The notes beneath the pieces are model-generated. The model was not told the origin of the DNA. It did not search any database and was given only the letters and a program-made list of their open reading frames with translations. The position numbers were made by a program, and so were the translations under genes. Shown in pieces: positions 1 through 9,400 of a stretch of 64,000 bases of DNA. Numbering within the stretch: the first letter of the stretch is position 1; each line of letters starts with the position of its first letter. Source of the DNA: Gymnothorax reevesii (taxonomy: Eukaryota > Chordata > Actinopteri > Anguilliformes > Muraenidae); contig CM056583.1 in NCBI GenBank assembly GCA_029721435.1, positions 85,575,620 through 85,639,619 of the forward strand, written 5' to 3'.

Positions 1-287
1 TGTTAACTGACAGTGGTTTCTTGAAGTATTCCTGGGCCCATTTAGAAATTTCAATGACAGAATCATGCTGGTGAGTGATGCAGTGGCGTCTGAGGGCCTG
101 AAGATCACGGGCATCCAGTAAAGGTCTTCGGCCTTGTCCCTTAAGCACAGACATTTTTGATGATATTATGCACTGTTGATGATGAGACCTTCAAAGCCTT
201 TGCAATTTGACGTTGAGGTACATTGTTTTTAAATTATTCCACAATTTTTTAACGCAAACCTTCACGAGTTGGAGAGCCTCTGGCCAT
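1..287 (-). pseudogene. Tc1-like transposase N-terminal part, degraded and cut by the window edge
   Basis: Read on the minus strand from an ATG at 287-285, the translation begins MARGSPTREGLR. After a stop it continues as a helix-turn-helix stretch, NVPQRQIAKALKVSSSTVHN, and then the residues PLLDARDLQALRRHC and VIEISKWAQEYFKKPLS in shifted frames. This is the paired-like DNA-binding N-terminus of a Tc1-family transposase, which binds the transposon's terminal inverted repeats in the nucleus. Stops and frameshifts are present within the first 100 codons, so it is dead. The DDE catalytic domain would lie to the left of base 1 and is not in this window. Confidence 0.8.
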
Positions 288-634
288 CTTTACTTCTGAG
301 AGACACAGCCTCTCTAAGACATCCCTTTTATAGCCACTCATGTCAGTTAACTTAATTACTTGCTAAATGTCCTTTCAGCTGATTTTCTTATATAATAATT
401 GCTTTGTCAGCCCTTTTTTGCCTGTATCCCAACTTTTTTGAGACCTGTTGCAGACTGAAAATTTGAAATTAGCTCATTTTGTGGACAAAAATATAAAATG
501 TCTCAGTTTCAACATTTGAAATGTTACTTGTGTTCTATTGTAAATAACATATTGGCTCATGGGATCTGAAAGTCATTGCATTTTGATTTTATTCACAATT
601 TACACTTCGTCCCAACTATTTCAGAATTGGGGTA
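288..634 (-). mobile_element. Tc1-like transposon terminal region
   Basis: This follows the transposase fragment and ends in a fish Tc1-type terminus. Near 603-632, read on the minus strand, it runs CCCCAATTCTGAAATAGTTG followed by GGACG. A related TCCCAACTTTTTTGAGACC block occurs internally at about 428-446. The whole 1-634 stretch is best read as one old Tc1 copy on the minus strand. The exact outer end is approximate because the left partner repeat is outside the window. Confidence 0.6.
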
Positions 635-654
635 GAAGACTGAATTCAAAATTG

Positions 655-1130
655 GGCAGAAACATGGCAAATGAAATTCAATGTAGCAAATTGTAAACAA
701 ACAAGTAATTCAAACATCACACAGGATTACTTCAAGGCAGCTTTACATGAAAAAGATCTGGGAGTGATTTTGACTGTGCTTTAGCAGGGAAAAGGAAACC
801 TCGGGATGATCTGATTTCAGCCTTTAAATATCTTAAAGAGATTAACAAAGTTAACTATGCAGGATTACTTTGGTGGAAATTAGCCGTCGGTAAACTGATA
901 TCAGGAAATGGTTTTTCACCCAGAGAGTAATTTCAGTGTGGAAAAGCTTGCCTGGCCATATTGTGGAGGCAGAAACTTTTCAAGACCAGACTTGATTCAC
1001 TGCTAGATACTATTTAGTCCTTGAGTATTTGAAGTGTTAGGTTCACTTTAGTGAAAGGAAACTGGCGAGCCTACTTGGACTGAACAGCCTGTTCTAGCCA
1101 CTCATGTTATGTTATATTATGTTATGTTAT
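655..1130 (+). mobile_element. LINE 3' end (non-LTR retrotransposon remnant)
   Basis: Broken plus-strand frames read EKDLGVI around 750-770, then NGFSPRE and FKTRLDSLLD near 905-1005, then CSSHSCYVI near 1090. These resemble the C-terminal tail of fish non-LTR retrotransposon ORFs. The copy ends in a short-period tail of TGTTA/ATGTT units at 1104-1129, as is typical of LINEs that end in simple repeats. It is 5'-truncated, has several stops, and is not coding. The clade is not certain; L2/Jockey-like is a guess. Confidence 0.55.
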
Positions 1131-1265
1131 TACCTCTGCGAAACGAAGTTGGCAGGAGGTTATGTGATCGGTGCCGTTTGTTTGTCTGTCTGTTTATTTG
1201 AGAACAAGACAACTAAAAAAGTAAAGTTATGTTATGTCACAAAGTTAAGTAAAAGCCAAATTTCA
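1131..1265. repeat. Hairpin-ended dispersed repeat, 5' end
   Basis: The sequence opens with an imperfect inverted repeat (ACCTCTGC at 1131-1138 against GCAGGAGGT at 1152-1160) followed by GTTATGT and a TTTGTTTGTCTGTCTG tract. I recognise this as the usual start of a very common fish repeat family. An apparent internal or 3' part of the same family lies at 4325-4560. No coding capacity is seen. Confidence 0.45.
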
Positions 1266-1794
1266 CACACATGCAAGACATACACACTTACACTTTCCAG
1301 CGGTGGGGCATGTTTACAGGTGGGGTGGCTGGAGAGGAACTGTGGCGGGCCCGGTTCATGATAGTCGGGCACCTGGCTGGGTCTGTTACAACTCTGGTAT
1401 CCGTCTTTGCTGAGAGGGGCTGTCTGCAGCCCAGGGGTCCACAGGGGCTGGGGTCTGTGGTGGGGGGTTTGAGCACTGGCTTACATCCTTGCAGATGCTG
1501 CTCCCTCCCATGGGTGAGGTGGGGGATGCCTTGGGTCCAGGCCTGGCTTTGCCTGCATCCTGCCCTATAGATGGAGCTCCTCTTTCCTCGGTTGGTGTGG
1601 TGTTGTCCTTGGGGCCTTTCTCATCCTCCTGTTTGTGTGGCCGCCCTGCAGCAGAATGGCAGCAGGTTTGTGATGTGCCTCGGAGCTTTGAGCTACCTCT
1701 GCAGCCGTGGGGGAGGGGGCATCTCTGCTGCTCTGGGCACTTGAGAATCATGTGACTCCTCCATATTTATTCCAACAGGCTTCTCAACACATGG
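1266..1794. repeat. GC-rich, G/T-skewed stretch, probably repeat-derived
   Basis: This block is clearly richer in G and T on the plus strand than its AT-rich surroundings and leads straight into a CA microsatellite. Open frames of about 100-120 codons exist on both strands, but none resembles a protein I know and the base skew alone explains them. Similar G/T-rich blocks ending in CACACA occur in fish LINE or DNA-transposon tails, so a repeat origin is likely, but the family is not identified. Confidence 0.3.
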
Positions 1795-1795
1795 T

Positions 1796-1833
<38 letters not shown>

Positions 1834-1859
1834 GCACACACACACGCACACACACACAA
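1795..1859. repeat. (CA)n microsatellite
   Basis: About 65 bp of CA dinucleotides with a few CG interruptions after 1828. Confidence 0.95.
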
Positions 1860-2995
1860 ATGACCAGGCATACTCTCTCTCGCAGATATGAACACCTTCC
1901 CAAACCCTTTTTTCTTCTCCTTCCTTCACTCTTAGTTGGAGGAACCAATGCTCTGGCCTGAAAGTATGTATTCAAAAGTATGACTTTAACCATGGAGACA
2001 TACTATATATTGTAATATGTGTATTGGTTCAATGGGTGGATTTTGTTGTTGGCCTTCTTTGTGCGGCGGCCATTTTTCTCTGGTATCACGTCTGGGTTGC
2101 TCACATTTATGAGATCGCACAGTCATAATTTCAGAGAGATGAATAATTGGTGACAAGGTCATTTTTGCCTCAAAAAAGGACATTTTAGGGCAAAACTGGA
2201 AAAATTTACTTCTACAAATGATATTACTTGGATTACTGCATTTTTTCAGAGAGATATATCATAAAATTAAAAAAAAAACAAAAAAACAACGGAATTCTAG
2301 CCTTTTATCTTACTTAGTTCCTGAGTTACAGGTCATAAAATGTGGTCTCCTTTTTGGGCATTTTGTGTTTGCGGCTGATGTTGAGGCTTTACCATACATA
2401 AGTGGATCAAGATACACAGAAGCTAAGGCCATTTCCAGATTCTCGGGGAGGAATATGGTTAGTAAACCCAATTTCAGCCTTGTTTAAGCAGTCAATTTGG
2501 AGCAATAAGTTGCTAAATTTGGCTGAAAATCGGTTCGCCAAAAAAACATAAAATATTATTCAAATTTTGAATGGCTATAACTTGAAATCTATTTGAGATA
2601 CTGGCCTAATATTTTGCATTTTTTTATTTTGTGTGAATATCTACTCATGAATTTTTTTCAAAAAGTTTTGAGGAGGTGACCTGGAAAATTTCTCAAAATC
2701 TGCATGATTTGAGATGGAACAGTTTGGGGGTGGGAAACAGGTTAAAGAAATCTTGCTCTTTAAATTTAAATATGAGTAAAAGTAACTGAAATGACTAAAT
2801 GTGATATACTCTTACACTCCCTGTACGGCTACATGGAACTTAACACATCTCAGCCCCTAAATGATTTTTCAATGGAAAACACTGCTGTTCCACAAAACAT
2901 CATGTCTGTATAACTGCATTCAGTTCAGCTTTGTAATCTGACTTTAACAGATAGCACCTATCTGGGTTATATAGGCATTACAATTATGTGGTGAA
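1860..2995. other. Unassigned AT-rich DNA
   Basis: No gene or recognisable repeat is seen. It has poly-A runs near 2269-2290, phrases such as CCTGAGTTACAGGTCATAAA at 2321-2340, and many in-frame stops on both strands. The style is that of old transposon sequence, but I cannot name a family. Confidence 0.4.
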
Positions 2996-3570
2996 GGCCT
3001 CCTGGAAGCCAGTTTATTGGTCCATTATTTACTGTTACCGAGTCCTCTATTGATCTTGGGCAAGACGTTTGATCTCAATAATGCAGAAAATATCAAGGGG
3101 ATTCTGCGCGTTTGAAGATAACCTGGGACCACCAGCATTGGATCGCTTAAACAACCTGGAGAGCGGGAGCTGCAGTGGGGGCCTTATATTTGTCACTTGA
3201 AGAAAACTCTTTCAAGGTCTCTAGTGCCTTTTCCCCGTGTGAGCCTGGGGAAAGCAAATGGCTACTGTCAGCGGGAAAAAGCTGACAGTGTTATTAGGTA
3301 TGTTTTCTAGAGGTCGCCCAAGGTGAAATGAAATAGCAGTTAACCTGTGACTCTTAAAGCGGAGGCATATTAATAAGAGCTACTTCACTCTGGAGGTCCA
3401 TTACACGCGCCTAATGAGGACTGTCAGTGCTGTCTGAGGCACGAGGCAAAACGTGTTTATTCACCCAACATCTGACTCTGCACCTCCATCTACCATTCCA
3501 GTAGTTCAGCCCAACGCTGCATTTCATTATTCCGTGGAGGAATATGCACTGCCGTTATTATTTTCCCGGT
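2996..3570. other. Possible conserved non-coding block
   Basis: This ~570-bp stretch has balanced base composition and no simple repeats, with long unique-looking phrases (for example around 3200-3310 and 3355-3450). No transposon motif and no long open frame is present. It contrasts with the AT-rich repeat DNA on both sides. That is the look of a vertebrate conserved non-coding element or enhancer, but nothing here proves conservation. Confidence 0.25.
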
Positions 3571-4324
3571 ACGTACCATCGAACACGGCTCAGCTTAAAA
3601 CGATGTAAAGTAATGTTTATTTTCTGCTGTAAAGAAAATTGATTTGTGAAGAAATGGTGCTGATTCTGGACATAACTGTCAAGTCTTCAAAATAGTATAG
3701 TCAAAATTCAATAAACATTGTTATTGATACTGGCTCTTAAATAAGTACTGGCATTTCAGTAAAAATCTTTTTTCCCCTAATGTATTATTGACCATCAACA
3801 ATGATATCAGCAAAGGCTGCTGTATACACACCATCTAGGATGTCACTTTCTGCAGAACATTGTTTATTTATTAGCAGTATTATTTGGCCTCTATATATGT
3901 TGGCTCTTTTGCGAGTTGCGATTGGATGCTATTATTTCTACTAGCCAGATGACTTAACAAGCTATCTAATATTTTGCATACTTCCAAATATCATCAAAAT
4001 GTACTTCTACAACTACAGAGAGTACACTCCTAAATGTGGGGCTTGATTTTTTTTTTCCTGCTCCTAGGTTTGTTTTGTTCAGCTAATTAATTGGCCTAAA
4101 TTAATAATAAGAAATTATTTGGTGAACTGATAGCTTTTCCCTATTGCATTATTTAACCTCTGAACGCTTCAGAGTGACAAAGTGTCTATGTCCTGCTCTC
4201 ATCAAAATAAGGCATTCAACGCAACGTGAGCTGGTTAAGGACACTTTAAGGTCACCAAGAAGAATGCCGTCCTTTCGAGGGTTACAGTCGTAAAAACCTC
4301 AAAATGGCAATCGGCTGAGTGTTT
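3571..4324. other. Unassigned DNA
   Basis: AT-rich, no recognisable gene or repeat family. A poly-T run lies at 4049-4058. Confidence 0.4.
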
Positions 4325-4560
4325 TGGCCTTTGTTTGTCTATAAGTCTGCCCATTACCCACTTCACTCAAAAATGTACATATGTACAGATTTTGATGAAA
4401 TAATTTGGCGGGATAGTGTATGGCTGAGGCAGCAATCCACTAGATTTTAGGGATGATCAAAACTTAAGCCCGCTGTAGAAATACGGTGGTTGCCCTCGAA
4501 GATCTGTGTATCACAGAAGAGGAAACGATTGGTCTGGGCCGAGGTCTGCACTCTCTGAGG
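4325..4560 (+). repeat. Hairpin-ended dispersed repeat, internal to 3' part
   Basis: After a TTTGTTTGTCTATAAGTCTG start comes the run GATGAAATAATTTGGCGGGA, then GATTTTAGGGATGATC, and the end GGCCGAGGTCTGCACTCTC at 4538-4556. These phrases match, from memory, the body and 3' end of the fish repeat family whose 5' end is at 1131. Overlapping frames of up to 134 codons that start here are incidental. Confidence 0.4.
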
Positions 4561-5865
4561 GCGGCTCTAGCTCTATCTTTAATGGCATCAAAAAAGTTAC
4601 AAGGGAGATCTGTACTGTTAATATGCCCATGTATGTCAGCACTGCCTGTTGTGATTTGTGGTGCGCCACAGAAATGCTGGCACGAGGACCCTAGGAAGAG
4701 GGGGGTGGGCTGTTATATATTGGCTCAGCTAAATCTACCACAAGCACATATTTTATCTATGGGTTTCTGCCAAATTCACCTTGAATTGCCTGACAATGAA
4801 AAATCGGCCCCATGTATAGCATTACCCCAAACCGTTGGGTTAACCTTTCATCATTCTTTGTGTACTCCGTTCCTACAGAGGTACCTATAATGACTGTAAT
4901 CTATCAGCGGGAATGGGTACAGGAGGCGGCGAATAGGTACTGACTTGTACTCTCAGAGCAAAAAGATATTAATTGTGTCTCTTTCTTCCAGTACAGACGT
5001 TGAAGCGCTTTTTTAATGGTTGTAATGAGCCTCAGTAGACTAAGAAGACAAAGATACAGTGACTATGCTAAAGTATTTCGAGGCAGAATGCGAAAACATG
5101 TTCTTAATGTGTATTTATTTAAAGTTTTTGGCTACGTTTACCTGAATTTTTTTTTTTTTTTTTTACCAGCATTAGCGAGTATGTAGGGCTTGTACGTTTA
5201 AACTGAGGCCGCTAAACTGAAAGGAATGTGTATTTGATTTCAGAAAGATTCTAAAATATAAACAAATGTCAAGTGCGCATTGAAATGCCAGCCACAGTTT
5301 AGTTAGGGAACTCTTGCAGTTGCTGCATCATTGAACATGTGTCCTTTCGCCGACCAATCATATCTGCACACATCACTTCAGCAATGGAGTGCACTCTTCA
5401 AAAACAGCTGATAAAGCTAATGCCATTAGCTTGATCGGAGTTCACGCTTATCGCTTTGTTTGCAATGCTAATCGCTTGCTACTCACAGTTTGATATGTGT
5501 ACCTAATTGCTGTCATTGCTGGTTATTTGCTTTTTTGCGTCCTTTCGCTGCCATTTTATTTTGCAGCTCACCCGCCACCACCCAAATTTCCACCTGCTTG
5601 TGCGTTGTGTACTTAGGGGAACTGGAGTCTTTTGTTCATAAGGTTGATATGACTTCTCCCTGTATTCGGAGGGGTGTGCGAGTTTGTGCATGGAGTACCC
5701 TGAGCAGATCTGCTCAATACCAAACCAAAAGTGAAGTTCTACATCATACTCAATATTTGGCTTTCACTTTAAAATGTGAGCTGTCCTGACTGAACTGTAA
5801 TTATAAACAACACATGCTGTGGAATTTAATACTAGCCTCACGACTTCAAAATTTTATTTTGCCAG
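4561..5865. other. Unassigned DNA up to the retrotransposon
   Basis: No gene or clear repeat family. A poly-T run of about 20 lies at 5149-5164. Short open frames around 5490-5789 resemble nothing known. The last bases, CCAG at 5862-5865, are the left target duplication of the Gmr1-like element. Confidence 0.4.
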
Positions 5866-5882
5866 TGTAATGTGAATATAGG

Positions 5883-5896
5883 CCACTAGATGGCAG
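5883..5896 (+). promoter_or_regulatory. CTCF core consensus match in the 5' LTR
   Basis: CCACTAGATGGCAG fits every position of the degenerate CTCF core CCASYAGRKGGCRS. It lies 18 bases inside the LTR. Binding is an inference from the motif only. Confidence 0.55.
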
Positions 5897-6020
5897 TATT
5901 TACCTTTTTTTTGTTAAGCTCAGACTGGAAACATGTTTAGACATGTCCTGGACATGTCTGGGGCAAGTCTCAGAAAATTAAAAAAAAGAGGTCTAAAAGT
6001 GGGTGGGGTCTGCAAAAGAG

Positions 6021-6027
6021 TATATAA
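6021..6027 (+). promoter_or_regulatory. TATA box of the 5' LTR
   Basis: TATATAA, about 156 bases into the LTR. It is the probable RNA polymerase II promoter for the full-length element transcript. The same box is at 11603-11609 in the 3' LTR. Confidence 0.7.
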
Positions 6028-6341
6028 GGAAAAGAATTGAGACAGTAAAGTAGTAGGAGAAATTGCAAGAAGATGACCAGACCTGCCATTCTGTTCAAGA
6101 CCTGTGACGCTTCTTTTGTGGATTTCTTTGTTTGAGCATTTTCATTATCCAGGACATCACCAAGCCACCCCACAAAAAGGAACTGTAAATATTTTTTTTT
6201 TCCTATTCAATCTTGGTCAGTTTAGTTTAGTTATTGTCTTTGTTAAAAATTAAATGTGTTTTAGTTGTTAAAACTGTGTCTGTCATCCCTTGCTGTTGCT
6301 GTTGTGTTGTAATCTAATAACAAATTGGGGCCATAACAAAT

Positions 6342-6362
6342 TGGGGGCTCAAGGTCCGGGAT
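6342..6362 (+). other. Putative primer-binding site, tRNA-Pro-like but split
   Basis: Three bases after the LTR the sequence reads TGGGGGCTC (6342-6350), then AAG, then GTCCGGGAT (6354-6362). The two 9-base halves together equal the well-known tRNA-Pro primer site of gammaretroviruses; the AAG is extra. The first nine bases would pair with the CCA end and acceptor stem of tRNA-Pro. Whether this element truly primes from tRNA-Pro is not known from the sequence. Confidence 0.55.
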
Positions 6363-6454
6363 AGACCATTGTGTGAGTAATTTATTGAAAATCTAACATT
6401 CCAAATTGTGAAATTGTTTTTGTGAATTTTCCTAGATATATATTGACAACAGCA

Positions 6455-9400
6455 ATGGATGATTTCTTGGCATCACCAACCGTAGGGGTTTTGAAGTCTT
6501 TTAAAAAGACAGAACTGCTAGAAATTTGCAGACAGTTGGAGCTGACAGAGGTAAAACCAGCCATGCGAAAAGCAAGACTGGCTAGAGAGATATTTGAATA
6601 TTACATTGATGAAAATGTGTTTGCATCAGGAGATCTGGAACAGTTTCCAGTGGAAAATCCAAATATAGAAATGGAACTTAAATTAAAAATTATAGAGATT
6701 GAAAGGGAAGAAAAAGAAAAACAAAGGCAGTTTGAGTTGGAAAAATTAGCAAGAGAAGAGAAAAAAGAAAGGGAGGAAAAAGAGAAAGAAAGGGAGGAAA
6801 GAGAAAAAGAAAGGGAGGAAAAAGAGAAAGAAAGGGAGGAAAGAGAAAAAGAAAGGGAGGAAAAAGAGAAACAAAGAGAATTTGAGAGGGAAGAAAAAGA
6901 AAAACAAAGAGAATTTGAGTTAGAAAAATTTGCAAGACAGAGAGATTTTGAATTAGAGAAATTCGATAGAGAAGAAAGACTCCAAATGGAGCAACTAAAA
7001 ATAAAAATTCAAACTGAAAATAAATTTCGGGCTAGCCAGGAGGTAAAACTGGTGCCTCCATTTTCGGAAAAGGATGTTGACAACTATTTCCAGTGTTTTG
7101 AAAAGGTAGCAAAGAGTTGCCAGTGGCCAAAGGAACACTGGCCTCTGATGTTGCAAACTGTCCTCAAGGGTAAAGCTCAACAAGCCTATTCGGCTTTGTC
7201 TGCAGATGATTCCTCTGATTATGAGGTTGTCAAAAAGGTTATTTTGAGAGCTTATGAGTTGGTTCCAGAGGCTTACCGACAGAAATTCAGAGGTTTGAAG
7301 AAATCTGAAAATCAGACTTATGTTGAATTTGCTAATGAAAAGCAGGTTTGCTTTGAGCGCTGGTGTACTTCTATGGAGGTCAAGGATGATTTCAACTCAC
7401 TAAAAGAGATGGTGTTAGTTGAAGAATTCAAGAACTGTGTTAAAGATGATGTTAAGACCTACCTTAATGAGAAGCAAGCACTGAATTTGCAATCAGCTGC
7501 CAAATTTGCAGATGAATATGTTCTCACACATAAGTCCAAATTTCAGTCTAGCAGTAATAATAGATGGTCCCAATTTCAGAAAAAGGGTTATGGTGATACC
7601 GAAGATTCCTCACCCAAAGACAAAGACAAATCTGGTGATGGTGCTCAGAAATCCAGTAACAGGTCTGATCAAAGTGTGAAAGCTGACAGTGACAAAAGTG
7701 GTCTAGTTTGCAGTTATTGCAAGAAATCTGGTCATGTTACAACTAACTGTTGGTTCCTTAAAGCTAAGAAAGAAAAAGAAAAGGATACCAAACCAAATGC
7801 CTTTGTGAAAACAAGGTTAGAAACCCCTGTAGTAGATAACCGATCTGCTAAATTGCCTGCTTCTTGTGGGGCTAAAAAGCCTAATACAGCTGACTTTGTG
7901 AGGGAGGAATTTCTTCCATTTGTGTCAGAGGGATTTGTGGCTCTGAATGAGCATACTACTCCTGTCCCCATATATATCCTAAGGGATACCGAAGCTTCTC
8001 AGTCACTTTTGTTGATGGACTCCTTGGAGTTACGTGATGAGACCGCTTCAGGGGATTTCATACTTGTACAAGGTATTGAAGGGAGGACTGTATCTGTACC
8101 CCTGCGCTCTATATTCTTGAAGTCAGATTTAATTACAGGACAGGTAAAGGTGGGACTTATGTCAAGTCTACCTATAAAGGGTGTTTCTCTGTTGCTAGGC
8201 AATGACCTGGCTGGGGGCAAAGTAGTTCCCCCTGTACATCTTACTTCACAGCCGAGCACTGAAGATGGGGATGAGGACCCATCTCTGTATCCTTCTTGCG
8301 CAGTGACTCGTGCTATGGCCAAGAAGGCTAAAGAAGAAGATGATGTGGTGCCGTCCAGTACATTGAATAGTCAGGACTCAGGTGGTTCGCCTCATGACTC
8401 TGATTGGCCTACTATGGTTTCTCCGTTTGAGGACTTATCAGATACTTTTATCAGTTCTCTATTCAGCCAGCCGGATGGGTCTGGTGATTCTGATGTGTCT
8501 GGAGACTTGTCTCTGTCCAGAAAGCGGTTGATTGAGGAGCAAACTAATGATCCTGAAATTTGTGTACTAAAGAGGAGAGCCCTTCCTGATGAAGAAATAG
8601 ACGCAGTTCCAGTTGGGTATTATCTCAAGGATGGTGTGTTGATGCGGAAGTGGCGCCCTCCTGATATCCCTGCCAATGCAGATTGGGCAGTGGTCAGGCA
8701 AATTGTTGTTCCGAAGGTCTATAGGAATGAGATCTTAACAATGGCTCATAGTTTACCTTTAGGAGGTCATCTTGGTGTTAACAAGACTGTTGATAAGATC
8801 ATGAAACACTTCTTTTGGCCTGGGCTTCGGAAAGACGTTTCCAACTTTTGCAAAACCTGTCACACTTGTCAGGTAGTTGGAAAACACCAGTTAGACCCAC
8901 CTGTAGCTCCATTGCAGCCTATCCCAGCATTTGGGGAGCCATTCTCTAGGGTCATTGTTGATTGCGTTGGTCCATTACCCAAGACTAGATCTGGAAATCA
9001 GTACTTGTTGACAATCATGTGTGCATCTACCAGATTCCCTGAAGCCATACCTCTACGTAACATCAAGGCAACTACAATCTCGAAGGCTTTGATAAAGTTC
9101 TTCACGTTGTTTGGCCTTCCCAGGGAAATTCAGTCAGACCAAGGTAGCAATTTCACTTCAGGATTGTTTCAGCAGGTTGTGTATGAACTAGGTGCAAAGC
9201 AGATTCTTTCTAGTGCCTATCATCCAGAAAGTCAGGGTGCCTTAGAGCGGTTTCATTCCACTCTCAAGACAATGATGAGGACTTATTGTTATGACCATGA
9301 GAAAGACTGGGATGAAGGTGTTCATTTGCTGTTGTTTGCAGCTAGAGAAGCAGTGCAGGAGTCTACTGGATTCAGTCCATTTGAGCTAGTGTTTGGTCAT

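Larger units (their letters stand above)
5866..6338 (+). repeat. 5' LTR of the Gmr1-like element
   Basis: 473 bp, TGTAATG to ATAACA. It holds a full CTCF core match at 5883-5896, a TATATAA box at 6021-6027 and an ATTAAA polyadenylation-type signal at 6249-6254. The order is promoter, then poly-A signal, as expected for a U3-R-U5 layout. It matches the 3' LTR at an offset of 5582 bases with no mismatch found by eye, including equal T-runs of 8 and 10. Confidence 0.95.

Noticed and set aside
1271..1751. Overlapping frames of 99-121 codons on both strands
   Set aside because: Explained by local GC skew; no known domain, and long frames on both strands at once are typical of composition artefacts.
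5970..6173. 67-codon minus-strand frame in each LTR (also 11552-11755)
   Set aside because: The two are identical only because the LTRs are identical. The frame is low-complexity F/L-rich and runs against the promoter direction; there is no sign that it is a protein.
6422..6454. Extension of gag-pol to a GTG at 6422
   Set aside because: GTG is not a normal start in a vertebrate; the first ATG (6455) has G at -3 and G at +4.
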